Positions 16,269 to 24,248 of a stretch of 25,584 bases of DNA are shown piece after piece. A program made the position numbers and the translations under genes. Location: positions 1 through 25,584 of IMG/VR virus record IMGVR_UViG_3300006789_000136; one strand, written 5' to 3'. The notes beneath the pieces were generated by a model that did no database searches, had not been told where the DNA came from, and was given only the letters and a program-made list of their open reading frames with translations. Each line of letters starts with the position of its first letter. The stretch's first letter is position 1. This stretch comes from a virus.

Positions 16269-16427
16269 ATGATAGAAGTATACGACTCGGTAATATTAAG
16301 AATGTATGACGCAGATGGCAACTATATAGGACCATCAGAGCGTTGTATAGTAGTAGATGGTGTAAGAATTGACATAGACGAGTATGCCGCGGCATCAAAT
16401 GGTCGATTAGTACTACCAGACGCTTAG
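16269..16427 (+). CDS. 52-aa paralogue of the 7780 gene product
   Basis: ATG at 16269 with AAGGA upstream opens a 52-codon frame ending TAG at 16425-16427. Residues 11-51 align with residues 7-44 of the protein encoded at 7780: R-x-[FY]-D-A-[DE]-G-N, then P-S, VDGV, D-[IM]-D-E-Y-A and a final L-x-P-D, with a two-residue insertion. It lacks the Lys/Asp-rich tail of the longer copy. Each copy follows a virion gene block (tail tube; tail fibre chaperone). The function is unknown; a duplicated small fold that binds tail proteins is a guess. Confidence 0.72.
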   Translation: MIEVYDSVILRMYDADGNYIGPSERCIVVDGVRIDIDEYAAASNGRLVLPDA

Positions 16428-16477
16428 TAAATACCAACAAAATTACTATTTAAGGTAAATAGTATTATTAAAATATT

Positions 16478-16499
16478 CTGTTATACCTCAGTATAACAG
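16478..16499 (+). promoter_or_regulatory. Perfect 9-bp hairpin in the 16428-16520 gap
   Basis: CTGTTATAC (16478-16486) and GTATAACAG (16491-16499) are exact reverse complements with a CTCA loop. No T-run follows, so a classical intrinsic terminator is unlikely. It is immediately followed by a small CTGA-TCCC-TCAG hairpin that ends against the AGGAG ribosome-binding site of the next gene. The region may regulate translation of the 16521 gene, act as an RNA processing site, or be a leader element. Confidence 0.5.
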
Positions 16500-16520
16500 T
16501 CTGATCCCTCAGGAGTAAAC

Positions 16521-17291
16521 ATGTCAGGTAGATTATTAGATTTCAAAAGTTATGTAGGTGGTGCAGACAATGTGGTTGTCGAAGAAGTATTCCCATCAAC
16601 AGCAAAACAATATCAATACAATTATGGTTCAGATGTAAGCACATTTACATTTGCCGCAACATATCAAACATTAATAGCAGATGTCGTAGCATACGACAGA
16701 AACACTGGCTTGCCTAACTTTACAGATACTAAAATAATTGGTTTCTTTGGCTCACCAGGTGCATCAATACCAGGTGCTAACATTGATGATTCGGATGCCC
16801 TAAACGGTATAATAAATTTTAACATACCTGCAGACCTATATACAGGTCCTATTACTCCAAGTGCAAGAACAAATGTACCACTAACAATAGTAACATTTAC
16901 ATGGACTAATCCAAATGGAGCAAATCCAGACATAGTAGAATCACACAGATGGTGCTTGATGCAACGCTGGGAAAGTTCAGTATCACCAGCAGATCCTACA
17001 TTAGATGCAAATTACATTCCATTAGGAACAGGCGGTTTATTAACATTCACTGACAATAGTGCAACTGACGCCGATAGAGCAATTGGTGCATACACAGTAA
17101 CTGGACTAAGCAACAAAGAAGGTACTGGTGCAACATTTAGCGTACAAGTAACAACAGGTGGTGTAACAAACATAGATATTGTATCTAGAGGTACAGGATA
17201 CAATGTTGGTGACACTATACAACTACTAGATGTAGACATGGGCGGTGGCGGAGCCGCAGACATAACAGTAACAGTATCTACAGTAGCATAA
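16521..17291 (+). CDS. Virion structural protein (256 aa), probable fibre-associated
   Basis: A 256-aa beta-rich protein with an AGGAG ribosome-binding site. The N-terminal part (VSTFTFAATYQTLIADVVAYDRNTG, then FTDTKIIGFFGSPG) resembles small structural proteins encoded next to tail fibres in marine myo- and siphophages. The C-terminal ~55 residues (GTGATFSVQVTTGGVTNIDIVSRGTGYNVGDTI) form the beta repeat found in many phage fibre proteins (ATFxVxVxxGxVTxVxIxxxGxGYxxGDTI). There is no catalytic motif. Placed between the assembly chaperone and the giant fibre, it may link fibre and tail tip. Confidence 0.68.
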   Translation: MSGRLLDFKSYVGGADNVVVEEVFPSTAKQYQYNYGSDVSTFTFAATYQTLIADVVAYDRNTGLPNFTDTKIIGFFGSPGASIPGANIDDSDALNGIINFNIPADLYTGPITPSARTNVPLTIVTFTWTNPNGANPDIVESHRWCLMQRWESSVSPADPTLDANYIPLGTGGLLTFTDNSATDADRAIGAYTVTGLSNKEGTGATFSVQVTTGGVTNIDIVSRGTGYNVGDTIQLLDVDMGGGGAADITVTVSTVA

Positions 17292-17301
17292 GGAGACTAA
17301 C

Positions 17302-20300
17302 ATGGCAAATGTAACAGTTAGCGTCCCAACTAGCAACATAACAGTTGATACTACCAATAGCATAGTAAATGTAGCAAGTACTACTTCTAATGTAACACTA
17401 AGTTCTACAGCGGCAGTTAGTAACGCAGATGTTAGACAAGCAATAAGTGTAAGTAATGAAAGTGGCTTTGGTAACTTAGCATACGATACTTCATCAACAT
17501 CAAATGGTATAATTCAATACACAGGTGTAAGCACCTCAGACATTAGAACTCAAATAACTGGTGCATCACCTATTATATACAGTAGTGCCAGTGGTGAAAT
17601 CAGTCTATCCAGTGCCGCATCATTCATAGGCAAGACCACAGATGATTTACCTGAAGGTACTACAAACAAATATTTTACAACAGATAATGCAAATGCCGCC
17701 ATACTAGATTATGAAGGTGCATTGCCAGGTATCACAACATTAGACGCCAGTGGTAATATCAGCCTAGGCGGTAATTTAAATATTACTAGGGCTTCAGCAG
17801 AACAGGTCTTTGTTAACGGTAACAGTAACGATTTATTCCAGGTATCAAATTTTGACGAAATTAAATTACGATCCGGTGGTCCTTTTGAAATCTTAGGTAG
17901 TAACATCAATTTATGGGCAGATAGTACCAGTAGTGGTGCTAGTACTGTTATATTGGGTAACCCAACTTTCTTAGATCCAAGTAGCGTACTCATTGACCAT
18001 AATATTAGATCCGGTGGACCATTAGTCTTGCAAGGTGGTTATGCTAAGACCATGAACCAGGACACGCAGTACTTAAGAATAGAAACAGTAGAAGCAGTTG
18101 GTATTAACCCAGTTGTTAGAAAATACGCTGATTTTAATCAAAGAGGAAATGCAAACATTTATCTAGACCCTGCAGGCAGAGCTGTTACCAGTGGTGGTTT
18201 TAAATTAATGAACAATGCAAATACTTCAGTGTTTAGCGTTAATCATTTAGGTGCAACTACTATAGGTGGTTCACTCACAGTTGACGGTACTGTAGATATC
18301 GAAGCAATGGATGTCACTACATTAGGTGGTAATGCTACTACCGGTAATATTAACATTGCGGCCGGTACCAACAACTTAGTTATGCCGAGTGGTTCTAATA
18401 TTAGATTCTTAGACAACAGCGTTGACAATATAACAGCAAACATATCCCAAAGTACATTTACTGACAGTGGGCTATTTGGTAGTAATTTAAATTCATTCTT
18501 ACTCAACAAGGATGTAACATTTAACGACATGGAAGTCAATGGTTCTGTTCGATTTGACCTAACAGATTCAGACTCACAAGTAAGATTCCTCTCGCCAATA
18601 GAAATTGGCACAGATGCAGTAGTAGGACCTGTGTTCGTAAGCGGAACTAGAGTTAATGATACCATCAATTTTGGTTTAGCAGATTGGGTAGTACTAAAAG
18701 ACCAAGATGCAACAACAGCTCAAGATTGGTTCTTAAATGTTGATAACAGTTATAGTGGTTCATTAAGTAATGCATACATCAAGTATGATGCTAGTAGCGG
18801 TGATTGGTTCGTAGGAAGGAGTAACGGTACTGGTGGTGATATTATCACAGATACCAAATTAGAAAGTTACACTAAGCAGATATCATCAACTGCAAACATA
18901 TCAACAACATCAAATACAAGTGCCGCACATGGTACATTTACTGGTGCTACTAGTATTACAGCAACAGGTAATGTTAGTATTGGCGGTAATTTAAATGTTA
19001 CTGGTAACATCAACTCAGAAACAGTAGTTGATCTACTAGTAGAAGATAGAAATGTTACATTACAGTACGGACAAGTAGGTGCTCCAAGTGCCAACTCTCA
19101 GATATTCGTCGACAGAGGTTCAAGTTCAAATACATATTTACTATGGGACGAAGGCGCTGACAAATGGAAAGCCAGTAATGACGGTACTACAGAATTTGTC
19201 TTACCAGAAACCACAACAGATTTAATAGAAGGTACAAATTTATACTACACAGATGCTAGATTTAACACAGCATTCTCAAGTAAAACAACAAATGACTTAG
19301 CAGAAGGCACTAACTTATACTACACAACTGATAGAGCAAATGCCGCTATTGGTGCATATCAAGGTGATATCAATACACCTGGACTTTTAAGTGCAGGAAA
19401 TATAACTACTTCAGGAACTACTAAAGTTAACAGCGCCGGTAATGGTTATTTTCAGGCTGTAGGCAATGTTTATCTACATAATTCTGATACTTCTGTAGAA
19501 CCTAGCACAACCCAAGGTGTAAATATTACACAAAATGCAGGCGATAACTTCGGAAACATTGATATCAATAGTGGTTTTAGAATAAATCAAGATGCATTCG
19601 CAGTTGTAGGTCACAAAAATATAATTCAAAAAACAGACTTTGCAGATGACATTAATATTAAAAGTCTAACCCAGAGTCCTGGTGAAACAGCAACTTTCAG
19701 CGGCAATGTTACAATTGACAATTCTGGGAATTTAAACATAACAGGCGGTGACATAACTGTCGCAGATGGTGACATAACTGCCACAACTGGAAAATTGATA
19801 GGAAATACACTAAAATCTACAGATAGCAGTAATAATGTTAGTGTAGTAGAAGAATTTTCTAGTAGCAGTACTGAAGTAGATGTATTCAAAGTAGATGGTG
19901 ATGGTTATGCACTATTTGGTGGTAACAAATTACCAGCAAATTCATCTATAATAACATATTCAGGTACTGCAGACCTCAAGTTCTTCGAATTTGAAGGTTC
20001 TGTAACCTCTGGTGATGCAAACATCACAGTAACAGCAATTAGACAAGGCGATGATGATTCAGCCGCAACAGTAAGTGACTTAGCAGTAGGTTATGTATTA
20101 ACAGGTGGCACAATTATATTTGATGATGATGCTTATGTAACAGCAATTGATGCCGCTACAGGTAATGTCACAATGAGTTCAACCGCTCTAGGTGATGCTA
20201 CATTAACTTTTAGTTCAGGTAACACATTCTCTCCAGGTTTAGTTGACACAGATACTGGCTTGGTAATGAGTGTACAAAGTACATTACAATCCACAGGTTC

Positions 20301-21876
20301 AGGCAGTTACACAACTGTTGCTACTCAAAGAAGACGAAACATCAAATATGGTTATCCACAAAGAGGACCGCAAGGCGCAGACTTTGATATTGCGGCAGTA
20401 GGCAGTGGTTCAGAATATTCTTTTGCTGATCTCAGTGACTTCACTGTAGCAAGAACTAATTTAACACCGGCAAATACTGTAATTAAAGCAAATCAAGGTA
20501 TTGTAGTAGGTGAAAACACTGACTTAACCAACAGAGGTGAAAACGACATATTCCCTTCATTTGGTGTAAACATTATGTGGGATGGTTTAACTGACACAGG
20601 CACAGAACCTGTACAGCCTGCTATGTTGTTCAAGAGTTACACAGATAACGCCGCACAAAGTAATTCGGGAACTTTAGGTTCTGGTGCACCTAGAATGTTC
20701 TTCACAACTGCTAACGGTAAATCCACAGACAATGACTTTGACTCATATCCTAGACTGAACCAAGAATTAGGAAGACTCACATTCTGGGGTACAAATGGTC
20801 AATTGGTAAATCCAAGTTCATATAATGTTCCTGCATACATGAGTGTGGCAGCCGCAGATAATTGGGACACATGGGGCGGTGGTGTTGGAGGTAACACAAA
20901 TGTTTACTTTGCTTCCACAGGAAATGGTGTAACTGCTGATACATATCTTTCTTACAAAGAAGGTGAATTATTCATAGGTAGTAACAGCACTAACAGAAAG
21001 CCTATAACATTCTTGCCAGCGGCACAAGTAACAGGTACTAGACCACAAGAAGCATACATTGGTGGTGATACTCGTTGGGCAGAAATAAATTATGCAGATA
21101 CAAGTGCCCCAAGTGGTGCTAAATTTACTGTAAACAACGGTGGTTCAGTGAATGCAGGCACAGTAGGTGATATGCAAATGTCACTGAAACGAATAGACAA
21201 CAGTTCTAACTTAGTCACTAACATTGCATCTATACTAGATGGTGTTGTTGTTAATTCAGCATTTTTCAATCAACCATTCGTGATGCTGGATGCATCTTTG
21301 TCACCAGGTAACACACTAGATGGTGTTGTAGCAACAATGAGTGCAAGTGGTACATTCACTGACTCTTCAACTGGTAATGAAAGTGCATTAGGCGGTAATC
21401 AATACACATTGAACTATATATTCACATCAGGAACAACCGGTAATCATGCTTATAGACTTAGCACAGGCGGTGCCGCACCTATAAGTGGTGGTGGTAGCGG
21501 AACAGTTGTTACTTACACATCATTGGGTGGACAATCACCGTTTGTATCTGGATCAGGTGACTTCAATACTATACAAACAGTACCAAGTACTGTAACAACA
21601 GTGGTTAGTTCAGGTGTTACTGCTAAAGAATGGAAGTTCAACTTAGCAGAACAGTCAGACAATTTAACATTACAAAGTGAAGCAGTTACCAAAGTTGAAT
21701 TCAGTGATGATGTATCTATGTTTAGTAATAGAATCAGATTCCTGAACTTAACAACTACAGAAATAAACGCATTGACAGGTATGGGATCAGGTGATACTGT
21801 GTACAACACCACAGAAGCAACATTATGTTTCTATAATGGTAGTTCATGGCAAAAAGTTAACCATGCTAACTTGTAA
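17302..21876 (+). CDS. Large tail fibre protein
   Basis: A 1524-aa, low-charge, Thr/Ser/Asn/Gly-rich beta protein, the largest in the window. It carries three copies of a D-L-x-E-G-T-N-x-Y-[FY]-T module (Asp115, Asp640, Asp665), several SGNxSLGGNLNxT / TGNVSIGGNLNVTGNI strands typical of trimeric beta-helical fibres, and a C-terminal NLTTTEINALTGMGSGDTVYNTTEATLCFYNGSSWQKV (about 1480-1518), a common end of marine phage fibres. Residues about 1070-1280 (KYGYPQRGPQGADFDIAA onwards) look like a distinct domain. It probably contacts the host surface. The ribosome-binding site is AGGAGA. No chaperone protease motif is visible at the C-terminus. Confidence 0.88.
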   Translation: MANVTVSVPTSNITVDTTNSIVNVASTTSNVTLSSTAAVSNADVRQAISVSNESGFGNLAYDTSSTSNGIIQYTGVSTSDIRTQITGASPIIYSSASGEISLSSAASFIGKTTDDLPEGTTNKYFTTDNANAAILDYEGALPGITTLDASGNISLGGNLNITRASAEQVFVNGNSNDLFQVSNFDEIKLRSGGPFEILGSNINLWADSTSSGASTVILGNPTFLDPSSVLIDHNIRSGGPLVLQGGYAKTMNQDTQYLRIETVEAVGINPVVRKYADFNQRGNANIYLDPAGRAVTSGGFKLMNNANTSVFSVNHLGATTIGGSLTVDGTVDIEAMDVTTLGGNATTGNINIAAGTNNLVMPSGSNIRFLDNSVDNITANISQSTFTDSGLFGSNLNSFLLNKDVTFNDMEVNGSVRFDLTDSDSQVRFLSPIEIGTDAVVGPVFVSGTRVNDTINFGLADWVVLKDQDATTAQDWFLNVDNSYSGSLSNAYIKYDASSGDWFVGRSNGTGGDIITDTKLESYTKQISSTANISTTSNTSAAHGTFTGATSITATGNVSIGGNLNVTGNINSETVVDLLVEDRNVTLQYGQVGAPSANSQIFVDRGSSSNTYLLWDEGADKWKASNDGTTEFVLPETTTDLIEGTNLYYTDARFNTAFSSKTTNDLAEGTNLYYTTDRANAAIGAYQGDINTPGLLSAGNITTSGTTKVNSAGNGYFQAVGNVYLHNSDTSVEPSTTQGVNITQNAGDNFGNIDINSGFRINQDAFAVVGHKNIIQKTDFADDINIKSLTQSPGETATFSGNVTIDNSGNLNITGGDITVADGDITATTGKLIGNTLKSTDSSNNVSVVEEFSSSSTEVDVFKVDGDGYALFGGNKLPANSSIITYSGTADLKFFEFEGSVTSGDANITVTAIRQGDDDSAATVSDLAVGYVLTGGTIIFDDDAYVTAIDAATGNVTMSSTALGDATLTFSSGNTFSPGLVDTDTGLVMSVQSTLQSTGSGSYTTVATQRRRNIKYGYPQRGPQGADFDIAAVGSGSEYSFADLSDFTVARTNLTPANTVIKANQGIVVGENTDLTNRGENDIFPSFGVNIMWDGLTDTGTEPVQPAMLFKSYTDNAAQSNSGTLGSGAPRMFFTTANGKSTDNDFDSYPRLNQELGRLTFWGTNGQLVNPSSYNVPAYMSVAAADNWDTWGGGVGGNTNVYFASTGNGVTADTYLSYKEGELFIGSNSTNRKPITFLPAAQVTGTRPQEAYIGGDTRWAEINYADTSAPSGAKFTVNNGGSVNAGTVGDMQMSLKRIDNSSNLVTNIASILDGVVVNSAFFNQPFVMLDASLSPGNTLDGVVATMSASGTFTDSSTGNESALGGNQYTLNYIFTSGTTGNHAYRLSTGGAAPISGGGSGTVVTYTSLGGQSPFVSGSGDFNTIQTVPSTVTTVVSSGVTAKEWKFNLAEQSDNLTLQSEAVTKVEFSDDVSMFSNRIRFLNLTTTEINALTGMGSGDTVYNTTEATLCFYNGSSWQKVNHANL
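19219..19353 (+). repeat. Tandem D-L-x-E-G-T-N-L-Y-Y-T repeat in the fibre gene
   Basis: Two copies start at 19219 (Asp640, followed by LIEGTNLYYTDARFNTAF) and 19294 (Asp665, LAEGTNLYYTTDRANAAI), 25 codons apart. A third, diverged copy is at 17644 (Asp115, LPEGTTNKYFTTDNANAAI). The repeats are conserved in protein more than in DNA, so they are old duplications and not recent slippage. Confidence 0.8.
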
Positions 21877-21885
21877 GGAGATATA

Positions 21886-22032
21886 ATGGAACAAATATTA
21901 CCAGAAGATATAAGAGATTACATAGCAACATTGTCAGGCGATAAAATAACATTCGCAATACAATTTGCTATGGATAACCCAGATTGTGGTTTAGAAACAG
22001 TTAAACAAGCAGTAATAGATGGCAACGACTAG
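21886..22032 (+). CDS. Small hypothetical protein (48 aa)
   Basis: ATG at 21886 with a near-perfect AAGGAGAT ribosome-binding site five bases upstream. It encodes 48 residues (starts MEQILPEDIRDYIATLSG, ends ETVKQAVIDGND) and stops at 22030-22032. Helical and acidic, with no recognised domain. The strong ribosome-binding site and exact placement ten bases after the fibre stop support a real gene although it is short. It begins a series of very small genes. Confidence 0.7.
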   Translation: MEQILPEDIRDYIATLSGDKITFAIQFAMDNPDCGLETVKQAVIDGND

Positions 22033-22066
22033 TAAAACAGTTGCGCCAGCAATCAAAAGGAGAAAA

Positions 22067-22264
22067 ATGATGGCTAAGAAATGGAAAGGACAAGGCTATA
22101 ACGACAGAATGGACGAAAGTCTAGGTATGCGTCATAGAGGTGTCAAAATGACTCAAAGTCTTAAGGACAGAAGAGACGAAGCAAAAGGAATGAACAAGTT
22201 AGTAGACGGAATGGCATACAGTTCTGTAACTACTATGGATCATTCTTCACATAAAAAGGTATAA
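22067..22264 (+). CDS. Small basic protein (65 aa), unknown function
   Basis: The frame is open from an ATG at 22019, but that start lies in the end of the previous gene without a good ribosome-binding site. The double ATG at 22067/22070 follows AAAAGGAGA with good spacing, so 22067 is preferred. The 65-aa protein is basic and hydrophilic: MMAKKWKGQGYNDRMDESLG, then MTQSLKDRRDEAKGMNK. The pattern 'MAKKWKG..YNDRMDESLGMRHRG' resembles small proteins of T4-like and pelagic phages. Function unknown. Confidence 0.65.
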   Translation: MMAKKWKGQGYNDRMDESLGMRHRGVKMTQSLKDRRDEAKGMNKLVDGMAYSSVTTMDHSSHKKV

Positions 22265-22266
22265 TC

Positions 22267-22329
22267 ATGGCAAAGTACATGAAAACCAAAAAGAAAAAGA
22301 AAAAAGGTAACAAAAGTAAAAGAGGTTAA
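22267..22329 (+). CDS. Tiny lysine-rich peptide (20 aa)
   Basis: ATG at 22267, two bases after the previous stop, opens a 20-codon frame that is almost entirely Lys, Gly, Ser and Arg (MAKYMKTKKKKKKGNKSKRG) and stops at 22327-22329, three bases before the next ATG. AAAGG lies upstream. It fills an otherwise empty gap in a tightly packed series, which argues for translation, but the size and composition make the call weak. Confidence 0.45.
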   Translation: MAKYMKTKKKKKKGNKSKRG

Positions 22330-22332
22330 GTA

Positions 22333-22455
22333 ATGCCAGTAATGAAAGCAAAAAGCGGTGGTTACAAGTGGGGCAAAACAGGTAAAGTGTTTAAGACTCG
22401 CAAAGAAGCCGAAGCATATGGCAAAAGAAAGAGCAGATCATCCAAAAGAGGTTGA
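22333..22455 (+). CDS. Small basic phage protein (40 aa)
   Basis: ATG at 22333, stop TGA at 22453-22455. The sequence MPVMKAKSGGYKWGKTGKVF, then KTRKEAEAYGKRKS, has the pattern of short basic proteins common in marine phages ('..KWGxxGKxFxTRxEAExxGxA'). No known function. It overlaps the start of the next gene by 38 bases. No strong ribosome-binding site is seen (AGAGG 8 bases upstream within the previous stop region). Confidence 0.62.
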   Translation: MPVMKAKSGGYKWGKTGKVFKTRKEAEAYGKRKSRSSKRG

Positions 22456-22846
22456 TTGGCTAGCATACTACAAGAGTATACGATCAGTATGCCCTTGGAG
22501 TTATAGGAGTTATATTATGGGCGGCATTATAACTATACCTTATAACAGCAGTACCTTTAACACTTTTGCAAGTGCATTTGAATCATGCAAGAGTAGAGAT
22601 GGAGTTCTCACAGATTGTTTTGTTTATGTATGCAGGGACAAAACACCTAAATGGTTAGAAACAACAGTAGAAGAACTCAACAGAGAAGAAAAATACACAG
22701 ATTCTGAGTGGTTATACAGTACACCAGATGATGATGAGGGCGATGCAACACCTGTTCCTGTAATAATACAGCAACGCAAAGCACAATTAGAAAAATTAAG
22801 GGAACAAGTTGGATACAATGAAACCACAGAGAGCGAAAGTAACTAA
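22418..22846 (+). CDS. Hypothetical protein (142 aa)
   Basis: The frame is open from an upstream non-ATG codon; the first sensible start is ATG at 22418, within the previous gene. The N-terminus, MAKERADHPKEVDWLAYYKS, then IRSVCPWSYRSYIMGGI, contains the DWLAYYKSIRxVCPWS segment that I associate with small conserved proteins of large marine phages. The C-terminal half is acidic (TPDDDEGD) and ends in a helical VIIQQRKAQLEKLREQV. No catalytic motif. It overlaps the next gene by 29 bases. Confidence 0.65.
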   Translation: MAKERADHPKEVDWLAYYKSIRSVCPWSYRSYIMGGIITIPYNSSTFNTFASAFESCKSRDGVLTDCFVYVCRDKTPKWLETTVEELNREEKYTDSEWLYSTPDDDEGDATPVPVIIQQRKAQLEKLREQVGYNETTESESN

Positions 22847-23081
22847 AATGCCAAAAACAACAACACTAGAGCTCAGTAACAAGATTGAGCAACTCGAAAA
22901 AAGCAACGATCTACAACACGGACATTTGTCAGACAGAGTAGACGACCTTAAAGAAGCAGTTAAGGATAACAGAGCCTTCTTTACTACTGCGATCGAGAGC
23001 CTAGACAAAAAAATATGGGCTTTAGTGTTATTAACAATAAGTACATTACTAGCAACAGTAGCCAGTATGTTGGTGTCTTAG
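22818..23081 (+). CDS. Coiled-coil protein with C-terminal membrane anchor, holin-like candidate
   Basis: Starting at ATG 22818 (alternative ATG 22848, two bases after the previous stop; neither has a strong ribosome-binding site) the protein is 87 residues. A coiled-coil segment (LELSNKIEQLEKSNDLQ, then RVDDLKEAVKDN, about 16-45) is followed by an amphipathic helix and one hydrophobic segment, IWALVLLTISTLLATVASMLV (about 66-86), at the very C-terminus. This layout matches XhlA/haemolysin-like phage membrane proteins that work with lysis proteins. No endolysin is present in the window, so a lysis role is only a suggestion. Confidence 0.68.
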   Translation: MKPQRAKVTKMPKTTTLELSNKIEQLEKSNDLQHGHLSDRVDDLKEAVKDNRAFFTTAIESLDKKIWALVLLTISTLLATVASMLVS

Positions 23082-23120
23082 ACAGCATATAAGCGTGTGT
23101 AAGCAAAGGAAATATATAAT

Positions 23121-23432
23121 ATGCCAGTAGCACCCAAACCAGTTAGAGAAGCCGCTAAAAAGGCGTTAGAAGCAAGAGAAAATGTTGCTCCTAGCAGGCG
23201 TGCTGGCACTAGAGTTGGTTTAGCAAGAGCAAATCAACTAGCAAATGGTGATAACATATCATATGCTACACTAAGGCGTATGCGTAGTTACTTGTTAAGA
23301 GCAAAAGAGAACTATGACAACGCAAGAGATCAAGGCTTAGACTTAGAAACATCAAAAGCCATACAAGCATACTACCTATGGGGCGGTCCAAGAGCCTTAA
23401 GTTGGGTAGAAAGCGAATTATCAAGTAGATAA
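23121..23432 (+). CDS. Conserved small phage protein, 'APKxVREAAKxxLExR...GxARAxxL' type
   Basis: A 103-aa basic helical protein. The order VREAAKKALEARE, RAGTRVGLARANQLANGDNIS, ATLRRMRSYLLRAKENYD and YYLWGGPRALSWVE (about 8-98) is a pattern I have met in many tailed phages (AAxxGLxxRxxxGxGGTxVGxARAxxLxNGxxLSxxTIRRMxSY...WGG), sometimes as part of larger proteins. The biochemical role is unknown to me. The ribosome-binding site is AAGGAAAT. It is followed by a 125-base gap that ends the operon segment. Confidence 0.72.
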   Translation: MPVAPKPVREAAKKALEARENVAPSRRAGTRVGLARANQLANGDNISYATLRRMRSYLLRAKENYDNARDQGLDLETSKAIQAYYLWGGPRALSWVESELSSR

Positions 23433-23557
23433 ATAAAACCAAGGTTACCAAACCAACCAAACACCTTATTTGAACCGTATTTTACCGGTATTTTTACTTA
23501 AAGTCATAAATAACTTATGTGCAAAGCAATAAAGCATTGCATTATTTGGAGCATAAA
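23433..23557 (+). promoter_or_regulatory. Gap with T4-late-type box CATAAATA and weak hairpins
   Basis: CATAAATA (23505-23512) lies 45 bases before the ATG at 23558. A second box, GATAAATA, overlaps the preceding stop (23428-23435). A weak ACCG/CGGT stem followed by ATTTTT (around 23474-23495) could be a poor terminator. GCAAT-AAAGC-ATTGC (23526-23540) forms a 5-bp leader hairpin before the GGAG ribosome-binding site. This looks like an operon boundary with a new transcription start. Confidence 0.45.
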
Positions 23558-23740
23558 ATGGCAAAAGTAAGAAAAAAGGCAACCCATCCGCCTAGAACAA
23601 AGGATTGGAAAAACAAACCTCAACAACCTCAACCTAAATCATTAGAAGATATCATAGTAAACAGTGATACTGCTAATTTAATTGCTATGAAAACAGTTAT
23701 AGACACTGAACTAGCAAGGAGACAAGCAGATGCCAACTAA
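23558..23740 (+). CDS. Small basic protein (60 aa), unknown function
   Basis: The frame is open from a GTG at 23519, but ATG 23558 follows a clear TTTGGAGC ribosome-binding site with six-base spacing and is preferred, placing the promoter box upstream. The protein has a basic, Pro/Gln-rich N-terminal part (KVRKKATHPPRTKDWKNKPQQ) and a short helical C-terminal half (LEDIIVNSDTANLIAMKTVIDTELARRQADAN). It overlaps the next gene by 11 bases. No family recognised; the basic arm suggests nucleic-acid contact. Confidence 0.65.
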   Translation: MAKVRKKATHPPRTKDWKNKPQQPQPKSLEDIIVNSDTANLIAMKTVIDTELARRQADAN

Positions 23741-24248
23741 AGGACACGGAAAGAAAGTAATTGATCCTGTAACAGGTAAAAAGATAACACAATTTGAAGC
23801 CAAGTGGGGCATACATGTCAAAGAACTAGCACAACAAGAAATGGTTACCCCAGATGCTATACACATGAGAGTGCGTAACTTTGGTTCACCTTACCAGCGT
23901 AAGCCACAACCTTCACTCAGTGAAATAATGTATAACAAAACACTTGTAGAACTAGCAAAAGAAATAGGAGCACATCCTACTGCTATAGATCAACGCATAA
24001 GACTCAGAGGTAGTGCATACCTTACTACTGCATATGGTCAACACATGTTGGGTAGAAAAATACCTGGCTGTATTGATTGGGAAAAACAAAAGAAAGCATT
24101 GAAACCACAAGGTTGGTTACATCAAGATCATCCATGGTATCCACAGTGGAGAATGGTACTGATTAGAATGTTACTTGACGGCTACACGATCGAAGAAGCA
24201 ATTCACAAGATGTTAAGTGGGGAGGCACCTGTTTATGAAAGGCCATAA
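23730..24248 (+). CDS. Putative DNA-binding protein with two HTH-like repeats
   Basis: A 172-aa protein. Two segments of 26 residues, 30-55 (starting VKELAQQEMVTPDAI) and 72-97 (LVELAKEIGAHPTAI), align with 11 identities, each fitting a helix-turn-helix followed by R-[VI]-R-x-x-G-S-x-Y. This suggests a tandem pair of small winged-helix/HTH units. The C-terminal ~60 residues (GWLHQDHPWYPQWRMVLIRMLLDGYTIEEAIHKMLSG) are a separate helical region. It could be a regulator of late/early switching or a terminase-like DNA recognition protein. No catalytic motif. It overlaps both neighbours (11 and 14 bases). Confidence 0.6.
   Translation: MPTKGHGKKVIDPVTGKKITQFEAKWGIHVKELAQQEMVTPDAIHMRVRNFGSPYQRKPQPSLSEIMYNKTLVELAKEIGAHPTAIDQRIRLRGSAYLTTAYGQHMLGRKIPGCIDWEKQKKALKPQGWLHQDHPWYPQWRMVLIRMLLDGYTIEEAIHKMLSGEAPVYERP

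Noticed and set aside
17302-21876. Diversity-generating retroelement target in the fibre gene
   Set aside because: No reverse transcriptase and no template/variable repeat pair in the window; the repeats present are short and diverged.
22019-22066. Upstream start for the 65-aa basic protein
   Set aside because: No ribosome-binding site at 22019, while ATG 22067 follows AGGAGA at good spacing; the longer form cannot be fully excluded.
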